Positions 46,859-55,614 of a stretch of DNA of 64,000 nt are shown in pieces (position 1 is the first letter of the stretch; each line of letters begins with the position of its first letter). The stretch covers positions 2,539,980 through 2,603,979 of the forward strand of contig NZ_KI912107.1 of the NCBI RefSeq assembly GCF_000517085.1, written 5' to 3'. The translations under genes were made by a program, and so were the position numbers. A model generated the notes under the pieces. That model did no database searches. It saw nothing but the letters and a program-made list of their open reading frames with translations, and had not been told where the DNA came from. The stretch is from Saccharicrinis fermentans DSM 9555 = JCM 21142. GTDB lineage: Bacteria > Bacteroidota > Bacteroidia > Bacteroidales > Marinilabiliaceae.

Positions 46859-47065
46859 ATTAACTCGCTTTTTAAAGATTTGGCCTAACACTTGTAATAT
46901 TTATATATACATCAGGATCAAAAATAACTTTAAACACTAACTATCAATATAATACAATAAATACAACCTATTTGAACCCTACATAATGGTAATAAATAGG
47001 CTAATTTATTTACATATTGGTAACATATACCGAAGTAAATGACGAACCTGAAACCAATCTTTGCA

Positions 47066-47136
47066 AAAAGTATTACACTTGGCAATGATTGAATTCTCTT
47101 GTGACACACAAATGACCATTAAAATAATTACAAATG
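47066..47136 (+). repeat. Possible diverged copy J of the 85-bp module
   Basis: GATTGAATTCT, then CAAATGACC and ATTACAAATGAAA, lines up loosely with the tail of the copy at 50461, and its last ATG would be the start of the NifX-like gene. The match is weak and could be chance in AT-rich DNA. Confidence 0.25.
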
Positions 47137-47535
47137 AAAGCATGTATCCCAATTATGGGCAACAATACCCTTCAGAAGGAACGCGTTGCCAACGATTTTT
47201 ACAAAGCACAACATTATTGCATTTATGATTTTGACACAGACGCCTCCGTCATCTATTCCTTGTCGGATACCAATACCATATACATGTCCCTCAGTGAAAT
47301 AAAAAAACAAGGCATTCAAATCATCATCACCCCTAACTTACGACCTATGGCTGCCAAAATTTTATTTGAAAATGAAATAGAAGTATACAAGGCTGTTGGA
47401 AATGTAACAAAAGAAAATATTGACCATTACAAAAGAGGCTTACTACAGGATTTCACCGAAACTATGATTGAAAGCAAAAAAGACTGCGCTTCTCAATCTT
47501 GCGCTTCCTGTTCTTCATCAGACAGCTGTCATTAG
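47134..47535 (+). CDS. NifX/NifB-type domain protein with Cys-rich tail
   Basis: The 133-residue protein has a shortened NifX-like fold: MKACIPIMGNNTLQKERVAN, FYKAQHYCIYD, then IIITPNLRPMAAKILFENEI. A tail with five Cys follows (KKDCASQSCASCSSSDSCH). The usual HFGHC and GG segments are missing, so any cluster would have to use the N-terminal Cys or the tail. It is a distant relative of the protein at 6096-6488 and has no nif neighbours. It is flanked on both sides by copies of the second dispersed module. Confidence 0.65.
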   Translation: MKACIPIMGNNTLQKERVANDFYKAQHYCIYDFDTDASVIYSLSDTNTIYMSLSEIKKQGIQIIITPNLRPMAAKILFENEIEVYKAVGNVTKENIDHYKRGLLQDFTETMIESKKDCASQSCASCSSSDSCH

Positions 47536-47750
47536 TTGATTATTCATAGGGACTCCTGATCAAATATAAATTTTTATTGGTGGTTGGGTACTCAAATGCG
47601 GATTACTCATTTATTGAGAATTACGAAATATGGTTATGGAAAAATTGCATCCCTCTATGTTTTTACATGAATATGTTTTCAAGATTGAACTGTCCTCATA
47701 TGTTCTTTTTATTCGGGAAGGTTTATTTTTAAAGGCCCTCATGACAACTC

Positions 47751-47822
47751 CGTCATGAGAATTAAAAGTACAATCAATCAATAACTTGTTGAAATGAGGC
47801 ATAGCACCAGCTATGGTGAATT
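47751..47822 (+). repeat. Second dispersed module, copy B
   Basis: CGTCATGAGAATTAAAAGTA, then AACTTGTTGAAATGAGGCAT and AGCACCAGCTATGGTGAAT, aligns with copy A and with the minus strand at 41186-41260. It lies in the 380-bp gap between the NifX-like gene and the rpoD terminator. The rest of that gap has no gene I can support. Confidence 0.55.
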
Positions 47823-47856
47823 AAAGAAAAGTAACGAAGTGATCTCGAATGACACC

Positions 47857-47892
47857 ATAAAAAAAAGGCCATCTCATCAGAGACAGCCTTTT
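47857..47892 (-). terminator. Rho-independent terminator of rpoD
   Basis: On the minus strand AAAGGCTGTCTC pairs with GAGATGGCCTTT (two wobbles) around TGAT and is followed by TTTTT. It lies just past the rpoD stop. Confidence 0.88.
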
Positions 47893-47915
47893 ATATATTT
47901 TATACGCTATTAGGA

Positions 47916-48776
47916 CTAACCTAAATACGATTTCAACAATTTACTTCTGGAAGTATGTCTCAATCTACGAATCGCTTTTTCTTTTATTTGTCGAACCCTT
48001 TCACGTGTTAAACCGAAGCGTTCACCTATCTCTTCCAAGGTCATTTCTTGTGTTTGAATACCGAAGAACAGTTTAATAATATCCGATTCACGCTCAGTCA
48101 AAGTAGCTAAAGCTCTTTCAATCTCACGTGCCAAGGACTCATTAATCAAAGTTTTATCAGCATTCGGAGAATCACCGTTCACCAAAACATCCAGCAAGCT
48201 ATTATCCTCACCTTCCACAAATGGGGCATCCACAGATATATGCCGACCAGATACTCGCAAGGTATCTGCCACCTTATCAACGGGCAACTCTAACTTATCC
48301 GCCAACTCCTCAGGAGATGGCTTACGTTCATTTTCCTGCTCGAATTTAGAATAGGCCTTATTGATTTTATTCAAAGAACCAACCTGATTCAAGGGTAGAC
48401 GCACAATCCGGGACTGTTCGGCCAAAGCCTGTAGTATGGACTGACGAATCCACCACACCGCATAGGAAATAAACTTAAACCCACGCGTTTCATCAAATTT
48501 TTCAGCTGCTTTTATCAAACCAAGATTACCTTCATTGATCAAATCAGGAAGACTCAACCCTTGATTTTGATATTGCTTAGCAACCGAAACAACAAAACGC
48601 AAGTTAGCCCTTGTCAGCTTCTCCAAGGCTATTTGATCACCTTTTTTAATTCGCTGAGCCAATTCTACTTCTTCCTCTACGGTTATCAATTCCTCACGAC
48701 CGATTTCCTGAAGATATTTATCTAAAGAAGCACTCTCGCGGTTAGTAATTGATTTTGTTATCTTAAGTTGTCTCAT
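47916..48776 (-). CDS. rpoD: Primary sigma factor RpoD/SigA
   Basis: The 286-residue sigma-70 protein is the short form typical of Bacteroidota: no long region 1.1, then regions 1.2-2 ([40 protein letters not shown]), region 3, and region 4 with the [23 protein letters not shown]. It should direct transcription of housekeeping genes from TTG/TAnnTTTG promoters. Its own gene has a textbook example of such a promoter. Confidence 0.96.
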   Translation of the reverse strand: MRQLKITKSITNRESASLDKYLQEIGREELITVEEEVELAQRIKKGDQIALEKLTRANLRFVVSVAKQYQNQGLSLPDLINEGNLGLIKAAEKFDETRGFKFISYAVWWIRQSILQALAEQSRIVRLPLNQVGSLNKINKAYSKFEQENERKPSPEELADKLELPVDKVADTLRVSGRHISVDAPFVEGEDNSLLDVLVNGDSPNADKTLINESLAREIERALATLTERESDIIKLFFGIQTQEMTLEEIGERFGLTRERVRQIKEKAIRRLRHTSRSKLLKSYLG

Positions 48777-48798
48777 ATCCTATATGCAAAATGTGGCG

Positions 48799-48829
48799 CA
48801 AAATTATACTTTTTTAATCTAATATCCAA
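48799..48829 (-). promoter_or_regulatory. Bacteroidota promoter of rpoD
   Basis: On the minus strand TTG (48829-48827) is followed after 20 bases by TAATTTTG (48806-48799). The spacing and both boxes match the Bacteroidota housekeeping consensus. The leader would be about 20 bases. Confidence 0.75.
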
Positions 48830-48865
48830 TTATTATACAAAAGAGTGAGACAAATTAAACGAATA

Positions 48866-50341
48866 CTAATCCTGTAGATTAATAGCGTAATAGGCAACTT
48901 GTCCGTTTGGATAAACTCCTGTGATAAACAAACCTCCATCGGTAGATGCAATCACATTTTTCAAATCCTTCACACTGCTTATGGGTTCTCGATTGGCCTT
49001 TAAAATGATAAACTCTTCACCTACACCACTTTGTTTTAATTTACCGGTTTTAAGTTTAACAATTTTCATACCATAATCTATTCCTAACTTTGCCTTTTCC
49101 TGATCTGTTAATTTACGCAACTCCGCACCTAACAAATCGGATATTCCTTCTTTCTCTTTCACTAAGTCAGTAGAACCATAACTATTACGTAAAACTACGG
49201 TAAATTGTTTTCTTTTTCCACCCCTTTTTACAACTAAATGCACTTTATCTCCAGGACGGTGCTGACTCACTTGCTCAATTAGTTCAGAATTTGTATTAAC
49301 TTTCACATCATCTATACTAATTATCACATCTCCTTCCTTAACACCAGCGGCATCTGCACCGCCATTCACAGTAACAGCACTCACATACACACCTTCCACT
49401 TTGTCCAGGTCATATTGTTCTGCAATCTCTGCAGTAACACCTACTATCTGCACGCCAATAAAGGCACGTTGCACTTCTCCAAACTCCATAAGGTCGGCCA
49501 CTACTTTTTGAGCTATACCCACAGGAACGGCAAAGGAATAACCAGCATAAGAACCCGTTTGCGAAGCAATGGCGGTATTAATACCAATCAGCTCACCGCG
49601 TGTATTAACCAAAGCCCCTCCACTATTTCCAGGATTTACAGCCGCATCCGTTTGAATAAAAGACTCAATACCCATTGGTTGATTTCTGTTGGCCAGAATA
49701 TTGATGCTTCTGGACTTAGCACTCACAATACCAGCTGTTACTGTAGAAGTTAGGTTAAATGGATTACCAACTGCTAACACCCATTCTCCAATCCTAAGAT
49801 CATCTGAGCTTCCATAAGTCAAAAACACAAGTCCCTTTTCTTCAATTTTCAAAAGAGCAATATCGGTCGTTGGATCCGTGCCCACCAGGGTAGCTGTATA
49901 AGAGCGCCTGTCATTAAGTATCACTTCTATTTCATCTGCATTATCTATCACGTGGTTATTGGTAATAATATAACCATCTTCAGATATAATTACACCCGAA
50001 CCAGATCCCATAACAGGACTTCTATCCGGCATTGTTCCACCCCTTGGTCCAAAAAAGAAATCATAAAACGGATTATTTTGTGAATATCCGTTACCGGAAA
50101 CATTCGCTTTGGTCATCACGTGAACCACAGCTTCCACAGACTTCTCAGCAGCTACCGTAAAATCGGGCACCCCCACAGGCGCGGCAACTCCCATGGAAGC
50201 ATATCGGGCAGCCGGTACCACAGGCCGCTCAACAGCAACGATCTCTTGATCAGGTTTCACAAATAACACAAACGCATACACCCCAACAATTCCACCGAGT
50301 ACAGCTGTCAGGAACACAAAAAATATTCTTTTAACATTCAT
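48866..50341 (-). CDS. htrA: HtrA/DegP-family periplasmic serine protease
   Basis: The 491-residue protein has an N-terminal membrane anchor or signal (IFFVFLTAVLGGIVGVYAFV), then a trypsin-like domain with His in ITNNHVID, Asp in TDPTTDIALLKI and Ser in NPGNSGGALV. Two PDZ domains follow (about 295-380 and 405-490). It degrades or refolds damaged envelope proteins. I use the ATG at 50341. A longer version from 50377 adds 12 residues before the hydrophobic anchor. Confidence 0.93.
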   Translation of the reverse strand: MNVKRIFFVFLTAVLGGIVGVYAFVLFVKPDQEIVAVERPVVPAARYASMGVAAPVGVPDFTVAAEKSVEAVVHVMTKANVSGNGYSQNNPFYDFFFGPRGGTMPDRSPVMGSGSGVIISEDGYIITNNHVIDNADEIEVILNDRRSYTATLVGTDPTTDIALLKIEEKGLVFLTYGSSDDLRIGEWVLAVGNPFNLTSTVTAGIVSAKSRSINILANRNQPMGIESFIQTDAAVNPGNSGGALVNTRGELIGINTAIASQTGSYAGYSFAVPVGIAQKVVADLMEFGEVQRAFIGVQIVGVTAEIAEQYDLDKVEGVYVSAVTVNGGADAAGVKEGDVIISIDDVKVNTNSELIEQVSQHRPGDKVHLVVKRGGKRKQFTVVLRNSYGSTDLVKEKEGISDLLGAELRKLTDQEKAKLGIDYGMKIVKLKTGKLKQSGVGEEFIILKANREPISSVKDLKNVIASTDGGLFITGVYPNGQVAYYAINLQD

Positions 50342-50460
50342 AACGTATAATTTTAAATTTACATGTCCGTAAGACATCTTATTATTATTTACCTTTTTAT
50401 CCGATTCATGATCAGATTGTCATTTTTTATGACCATTGATAAAGTTTAACCATATCAGAC

Positions 50461-50547
50461 GAGCCATGAGTAATATTTCACACACAGAGGGGTGATTAAT
50501 TCTGGCGAGCTCCAAATGACCCTTGATAGATAAACTTTAAACATATG
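50461..50547 (+). repeat. Dispersed 87-bp module, copy G (no gene at its end)
   Basis: It runs from GAGCCATGAGTAATATTTC through ACACACAGAGGGGTGATTAA and GGCGAGCTCCAAATGACC to AAACATATGAA. Its last 45 bases match the copy at 58192 closely. The terminal ATG opens only a 22-codon frame, and the head ATG opens MSNISHTEG, then TGA. It lies in the divergent htrA-dapF gap, ahead of the dapF promoter. The stretch 50342-50460 holds nothing I can name. Confidence 0.65.
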
Positions 50548-50631
50548 AAAATCACGGTTCAAAAATGGCAAATTATATGCCCTTATTATGCCAGAATAAG
50601 TACCTTAACCTAATTTTAACTGATTTTTCGT

Positions 50632-50639
50632 TAACTTTG
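50632..50639 (+). promoter_or_regulatory. Bacteroidota -7 box (TAACTTTG) for dapF
   Basis: TAACTTTG matches TAnnTTTG about 68 bases before the dapF ATG at 50707. No clear TTG at -33. Confidence 0.5.
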
Positions 50640-50706
50640 TTCATCTTTTTTCAGACAGGTATCATTTAAAAGAATCTAATTATCAAATACTTTGAATATA
50701 AACATA

Positions 50707-51498
50707 ATGCAAATTGAATTTTATAAATACCAGGGCACAGGCAACGATTTTGTGATTATCGACAATAGAGATGGAAATTTTGACAGCAAAAACATTGATC
50801 TTGTCAGTTATTTATGCAACCGAAGAATGGGTATTGGTGCCGACGGACTCATGCTACTTGAAAAACACAAAGCAGAAGAAGTCGCATTTACCATGCGTTA
50901 CTACAACAGCGATGGAAAGGAAGCTTCTATGTGTGGAAATGGTGGAAGATGCATAGCGGCCTTCGCCGTAAAAGTAGGCGCTGCAGATCCGTCAAAACCC
51001 TTCTATTTTGAAGCCGTTGATGGCATGCACATTGCCAAATACAACAATGGCATTGTTAGTCTGCAAATGACAGATGTTAAAACCATTGACATCAATGATG
51101 GATACTACTTCTTAGATACTGGTTCTCCCCATTACGTGGCCCACAAATCCAATATAGACACCCTTGACATTGTAAAGATAGGCAGACAAATAAGGCATTC
51201 AGATACTTTTAAACCTGCTGGCACCAACGTTAATATAGTAGAAGAAATTGCACCTGATCACATAAAAGTAAGAACCTATGAAAGGGGTGTTGAGGACGAA
51301 ACCTATTCGTGTGGAACCGGAGTGGTTGCGTCGGCAATCAGCACTTTCACAAAAAACAATGAGTGCCGCGACTTCAATATAGACGTGAAAGGCGGAAGGC
51401 TACAGGTATGGTTTGAAGGTGACACAGCTGGTGGATTTAAGAACATCTGGCTTACAGGCCCTGCCACTTTTGTCTATAAAGGCAATATCACTGTATAG
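50707..51498 (+). CDS. dapF: Diaminopimelate epimerase
   Basis: The 263-residue enzyme interconverts LL- and meso-diaminopimelate for lysine and peptidoglycan synthesis. The two catalytic Cys are seen in SMCGNGGRC and SCGTGVVAS, and the N-terminus reads FYKYQGTGNDFV as expected. The ATG at 50707 fits the family; a TTG five codons earlier is less likely. It is convergent with mltG, another cell-wall gene. Confidence 0.96.
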   Translation: MQIEFYKYQGTGNDFVIIDNRDGNFDSKNIDLVSYLCNRRMGIGADGLMLLEKHKAEEVAFTMRYYNSDGKEASMCGNGGRCIAAFAVKVGAADPSKPFYFEAVDGMHIAKYNNGIVSLQMTDVKTIDINDGYYFLDTGSPHYVAHKSNIDTLDIVKIGRQIRHSDTFKPAGTNVNIVEEIAPDHIKVRTYERGVEDETYSCGTGVVASAISTFTKNNECRDFNIDVKGGRLQVWFEGDTAGGFKNIWLTGPATFVYKGNITV

Positions 51499-51564
51499 CA
51501 AGAACCTGCGAGCCGATGGTCACTGTCTCATATATATAAGCATGACTATCTGCCCGCTTCCATC

Positions 51565-52638
51565 TTACCTCCTTATACCTCTCCTATTGAGTTCTCTGCG
51601 ATATCTAGCAGCATTTGCATTATGTTGCGAAAGTGTTTTGGCAAAATTATGGTATCCAGAAAAATCTTCTTTAGCACACATATACAAATATTTATGCGAC
51701 TTAGCATTTAACACTGCATTTAATCCAGCCACAGAAGGAATTCTCACAGGTCCGGGTGGCAAACCGGCATACTTATAAGTATTATACGGGGAATCCACTT
51801 CCTTATCTGCATTCAAAAGCCTTTTAATGGAAAAATCACCCAAAGCATATTTCAAAGTAGGATCAGCCTGCAAACGCATCCCTCTCTTGAGTCGATTCAA
51901 ATACAAACCAGCCACCATCGGTTTTTCATCAACCATCTGCGTTTCCTCATCCACAATGCTAGCTAAAATAGCTACCTCAATCATTGTCAACCCCTTTTCT
52001 CTTGCCTTACTTTGCTTCTCCGAAGTCCAGAAACTATCATATTCCCGTTTCATCCTTTTCACAAAACCACGCGCATCAGTATTCCAATATAGCTGATAGG
52101 TGTTGGGTAAAAACAATGCAGGTAAAGTATATCTATCAAAACCCAAGGTACCGATATATTCATCATTAACAAATAAACTCATAAGCTCAGCAGAGTCAAC
52201 CATCAACTTCCCTCCCACGATCTCAGCCAAACGCTCCAGTTCTCGTATATTGTTGAATGTAACATTCACCGGTTCCTGCTTGCCACTTCGTAACATATTC
52301 ACCAACCGATTATTAGACATGCCATCTTCCAGCTTATAACGACCGCCTTTTATGCGGTTAGGATATTCCTTTTTTTGGGCTACCCATTCAAAACTTACCA
52401 TATCCTTGATAACTCCTGAACCTTCTAATATGGCCTTAAGCTCACTAAAACTGGCACCATTGGGAATATAAATATAGGGTGTTTCCACATGAGACAGATC
52501 TACATTAGCCGCATTAATATACCTATAAAACCTACCACCAAATAAAACAGCAATAAGTACCAAAACAATGAAGAACAACCCCATTCTCTTAATTCTACGG
52601 GTCATTTTCCTCTTCGTCTTCTTAACTTTATTTTTCAT
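51565..52638 (-). CDS. mltG: Endolytic murein transglycosylase MltG
   Basis: The 357-residue YceG-family protein has a basic N-terminus and one membrane helix (MGLFFIVLVLIAVLFGGRFY). A LysM-like region (YIYIPNGASFSELKAILEGS) and a catalytic domain with the key Glu in LASIVDEETQM follow, then RLQADPTLKYALG and YNTYKYAGLPPGPV. It cuts nascent glycan strands at the inner membrane and so helps set their length. Confidence 0.95.
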   Translation of the reverse strand: MKNKVKKTKRKMTRRIKRMGLFFIVLVLIAVLFGGRFYRYINAANVDLSHVETPYIYIPNGASFSELKAILEGSGVIKDMVSFEWVAQKKEYPNRIKGGRYKLEDGMSNNRLVNMLRSGKQEPVNVTFNNIRELERLAEIVGGKLMVDSAELMSLFVNDEYIGTLGFDRYTLPALFLPNTYQLYWNTDARGFVKRMKREYDSFWTSEKQSKAREKGLTMIEVAILASIVDEETQMVDEKPMVAGLYLNRLKRGMRLQADPTLKYALGDFSIKRLLNADKEVDSPYNTYKYAGLPPGPVRIPSVAGLNAVLNAKSHKYLYMCAKEDFSGYHNFAKTLSQHNANAARYRRELNRRGIRR

Positions 52639-52798
52639 TTAAAATATCTAGAGTGAACATTCAAATATAACAGAATATTCCGTTCTGCAATTACCTTGCA
52701 ATACATTAAACTTAGCGAAATAAAAATAAATAAAAAGTTTTGCAAAGAATATTATATTTTTGAAGAATCAAAATCAGAAATCAATAAAACTAAATACA

Positions 52799-53236
52799 AT
52801 GTATAAATTATTTCTATTGACTACCCTCACGCTAAGTGTAATTAGCTGCAGATCATTAAAAGACTCCGGGAGTTCTAGCTTTAGCGACAGCGACTCCCCC
52901 TATGTTCAGGAAGAACCAGTGGTAAAACCAAAGGTGAAACCAAAACCAATAGTAGTAAAAGAAGAAAAGTTTAAAGTAATTGAGTCTGAAGACGATATTG
53001 CATACAAATATTATGTGATTATTGGATCCTTTAAAGTGCTGAATAATGCACGAACTTACAAAAACACCTTAATAGAGGAGGGATTTACTCCTGTAATACT
53101 GGAAAACGAAAATGGGCTTTATCGTGTCTCCGTATCTGCATATAAGAATGAAACGGATGCAAGAAACAAGGTTGGTTATATCAGAACAGAATTCGAAAAA
53201 TACAACGACACTTGGCTTTTAATAAGAAAACGTTAA
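52799..53236 (+). CDS. SPOR-domain lipoprotein
   Basis: The 145-residue protein has a lipoprotein signal (LTLSVISC), a Ser-rich and then Pro/Lys/Val-rich linker, and a C-terminal SPOR domain (about 70-140: YYVIIGSFKVLNNARTYKN, GLYRVSVSAY). SPOR domains bind denuded glycan at division septa. The ATG at 52799 is used. A TTG 13 codons earlier would lengthen the signal peptide, and the TATTTTTG at 52755 would overlap it. It is divergent from mltG. Confidence 0.85.
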   Translation: MYKLFLLTTLTLSVISCRSLKDSGSSSFSDSDSPYVQEEPVVKPKVKPKPIVVKEEKFKVIESEDDIAYKYYVIIGSFKVLNNARTYKNTLIEEGFTPVILENENGLYRVSVSAYKNETDARNKVGYIRTEFEKYNDTWLLIRKR

Positions 53237-53290
53237 AGTATTATACAAATCATTTCGCCCGCCAATATTTCATGGGCTAAATGTTTTATA

Positions 53291-53298
53291 TATTTTTG
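53291..53298 (+). promoter_or_regulatory. Bacteroidota -7 box (TATTTTTG) for the flavodiiron gene
   Basis: TATTTTTG matches TAnnTTTG 38 bases before the ATG at 53337. Confidence 0.5.
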
Positions 53299-53336
53299 TA
53301 GCAAATCAATACCGAAATAACAAATAAAATATAGAT

Positions 53337-54536
53337 ATGTACAAGCCGGTAAAACTAACCGATGATGTTTTTTATGTTGGTGTTAATGACAGAAGAACAC
53401 ATCTTTTTGAGAACATATGGCCTATAGAGCGTGGCGTTGCATATAATTCATATGTAATTGCGGACGAAAAAGTAGCTCTTATTGACTCCGTTGAAATAGG
53501 ACAAGTTGAAAAATACCTAAAGAAAATAAAAGCTATTATTGGAGATCGCCCCATAGACTACCTTGTTGTTAACCATATGGAACCAGACCATGGCGGCTCT
53601 ATAGACATCATCCGAAAAATGTATCCTGAAATACAGATTGTAGGCAACAAAAAAACCTTACCCATGCTGGAAGGATATTTTGGCATTTCAGATAATACAT
53701 TAGAAATTAAAGAAGGAGACTGCCTTCATTTGGGCAAGCACACCTTAAACTTCTACCTGGTACCTATGGTACACTGGCCCGAAACAATGGTCACCTACGA
53801 ATCTAAAGAACAAATATTATTCTCAGCTGACGCTTTTGGTTCTTTTGGAACACTGGATGGTGCTATCTTTGATGATGAATTTGAATTTGAGTATTATCGA
53901 GATGAGATGCGTAGATATTATTCAAATATTGTTGGAAAATATGGTTCCCCAGTACAAAAAGCACTTGACAAACTGGCAAACCTGGATATCAAGATGATTG
54001 CCTCCACCCATGGCCCCATCTGGAGAAAATACATCAAAGAAGTCATTAACTACTATGATAAGTGGAGTAAGTACGAAACCGAAGAAGGTGTTGTGGTTGC
54101 TTACGCATCCATGTACGGAAACACTGAAGAAATGGCTGAAGCTGTTGCCCGTGAACTAGCAGAAAACGGTATTAAACACATCCGTGTTCACGATGTATCT
54201 AAATCACACGCCTCGTTTATTATTTCCGATATTTTTAAATACAGAGGGGTTATCTTAGCGAGTCCTACCTACTGTAACGAACTCCATCCAAATATGGAAG
54301 CGTTGACTTCCAAATTAGTACATATGGGCGTTCAGAATCACTACCTGGGCATACTAGGATCATTCTCTTGGTCCGGTGCTGCCGTTAAAAAACTCACGGC
54401 CATCGGAGAGCAACTTAAATGGGAAATTGTTGGCGAAAGTGTTGAAGAAAAACATGCGCTCAAGTCAAACAAATACGACGCTTGCTTAAAGCTAGGGACT
54501 GCTATGGCTGACAGACTAAAACAAGACAGAAAATAG
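53337..54536 (+). CDS. Flavodiiron protein (FprA, class A)
   Basis: The 399-residue protein has an N-terminal metallo-beta-lactamase domain with diiron ligands (VVNHMEPDHGGS, PMVHWPET, SADAFGSFG) and a C-terminal flavodoxin domain (ASMYGNTEEMAEAVARE, LASPTYCNELHPNM). It has no rubredoxin extension. Such proteins reduce oxygen or nitric oxide to protect anaerobic metabolism. It is monocistronic, with a hairpin after the stop. Confidence 0.94.
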   Translation: MYKPVKLTDDVFYVGVNDRRTHLFENIWPIERGVAYNSYVIADEKVALIDSVEIGQVEKYLKKIKAIIGDRPIDYLVVNHMEPDHGGSIDIIRKMYPEIQIVGNKKTLPMLEGYFGISDNTLEIKEGDCLHLGKHTLNFYLVPMVHWPETMVTYESKEQILFSADAFGSFGTLDGAIFDDEFEFEYYRDEMRRYYSNIVGKYGSPVQKALDKLANLDIKMIASTHGPIWRKYIKEVINYYDKWSKYETEEGVVVAYASMYGNTEEMAEAVARELAENGIKHIRVHDVSKSHASFIISDIFKYRGVILASPTYCNELHPNMEALTSKLVHMGVQNHYLGILGSFSWSGAAVKKLTAIGEQLKWEIVGESVEEKHALKSNKYDACLKLGTAMADRLKQDRK

Positions 54537-54567
54537 CATCCACAAAACAAAATATTACCAATTGGAC

Positions 54568-54610
54568 AGCTGTGTCAGAGAGACATCCATGAAATCTCCC
54601 TGACACAGCT
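54568..54610 (+). terminator. Long hairpin after the flavodiiron gene
   Basis: AGCTGTGTCAGAGAGA pairs with TCTCCCTGACACAGCT (one mismatch) around an 11-nt loop, 32 bases past the stop. No T-run follows, so termination is likely but not certain. Confidence 0.6.
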
Positions 54611-54751
54611 CCCAAACTACATATCATACAATTCCACACCAAAGCGATTCGTCTTATCCACCTATGCGGTAATTCAAAAACCTATTGCCATAAAACAAAC
54701 TAGCTAACATCTTAGTTATATGTAATTTTAATGCATCTTTGGGCTAATTCC

Positions 54752-54947
54752 AGGATCACGTACAAAAGTTGGGTCTGTTGAAAAATAAGTATTTATTTAG
54801 CTATTAAATAGAAACTGATAAAATAAATTGTGAAAGAAGAACTATCATTGGAGCCATCGGTGGCTCTATTTTCACCAGCAGGAATATTAGATTATTTCCA
54901 GATCGTATCCTATCGGAAATCTTCAAGCGGAAAGCATATTTTAAACT
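54752..54947 (+). mobile_element. Left part of a broken ISAon1-like element
   Basis: The terminal-repeat-like end (GGATCACGTACAAAAGTTGG) and leader match the relics at 24703 and 165-191. From GTG at 54832 the first frame reads VKEELSLEPSVALFSPAGIL and stops at a TAA after GKHILN. This is the DNA-binding N-terminal protein of the element, truncated. After 54947 the element sequence is lost, and an open stretch of about 47 codons (KYNESLYNLSNHIQEL...) up to 55089 is unidentified. Confidence 0.7.
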
Positions 54948-55088
54948 AAGGATTTGAAGTTAAGGGTGTTGATATTCTATTTTAATAATAATTTCAAGTA
55001 TAACGAAAGTCTTTACAATTTATCCAACCATATTCAAGAACTCTCATCTAAAGGATATCTCCTATTAATGTACAAAGCTATCAATTAA

Positions 55089-55288
55089 TGAACCGCAGGG
55101 TTGGCCAGAACAATAGCCCCGGGGCCGGCGTTGGCGAGAAGCTTCCCTGGGCGCACTTGAGGTGGTAGTGCTGTTGGCCTAGCGCGAAGGAAGTGTGCGC
55201 CGGACGGAAAGGGAAGTTGATGCAGGGCAGGTAGTGATCTATTGTTCTAGACCTTTTTGGTCCTTTTTATGGCAATGATAAAAAGGAC
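55089..55288 (+). other. GC-rich block ending in a perfect hairpin, unidentified
   Basis: Between about 55089 and 55240 the base composition jumps to roughly 60% GC in a genome that is otherwise AT-rich. It holds GCCCCGGGGC (55116-55125) and a 7-bp stem GGCGCAC/GTGCGCC (55150-55156 with 55195-55201). It is followed by a 10-bp perfect hairpin, GTCCTTTTTA with TAAAAAGGAC (55260-55288). No frame is open throughout. I have the impression of a dispersed structured element found in other Bacteroidota, but cannot name one. Confidence 0.45.
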
Positions 55289-55319
55289 ATTAACGCAAGT
55301 TCCAAAAGCAAAGAAAATT

Positions 55320-55520
55320 ATCATATAAGTTAGAAACATTGTTCTCGATTAGATAACGGAAGTACCAATGCTGCAGCAGAATCTTTCAATGCAAAAGTAA
55401 AGGATTTCAAAAGGCAATTCCGAGGTGTTGTTGATGTAAAATTCTTCTTATTCAGATTAACAAAAATATTTGCATGACAACTATAAACAACATTTACACC
55501 CAACTTTTGGCACTGACCCT
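55320..55520 (+). mobile_element. Right part of the broken ISAon1-like element
   Basis: A frame ending at 55477 reads NGSTNAAAESFNAKVKDF and RQFRGVVDVKFFLFRLTK, the conserved C-terminus of ISAon1-family transposases. The upstream codons are frameshifted. The right end CACCCAACTTTTGGCACTGA (55497-55516) is the inverted partner of the left end at 54752. The middle of the transposase is gone. Confidence 0.75.
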
Positions 55521-55614
55521 AATTCCATTCGACACATAACCCCTTCTTTCAAAAACAAACACACAACCACCACATTCTCATGAGGTGATTTCATCGGTTT
55601 TATATTAAGCAAGT

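Noticed and set aside
47611-47802. 63-codon minus-strand frame beginning MPHFNKLL
   Set aside because: It is made largely from the second dispersed module and has no promoter or recognisable domain.
50342-50460. A further module copy ending on the htrA start
   Set aside because: Only the last bases (AAATTTAAAATTATACGTTATGAA) resemble the tail. The head and middle do not align.
54946-55089. Open stretch of about 47 codons (KYNESLYNLSNHIQEL...)
   Set aside because: It looks protein-like but has no start, no recognisable family and sits in IS debris; reported only in the IS entry.
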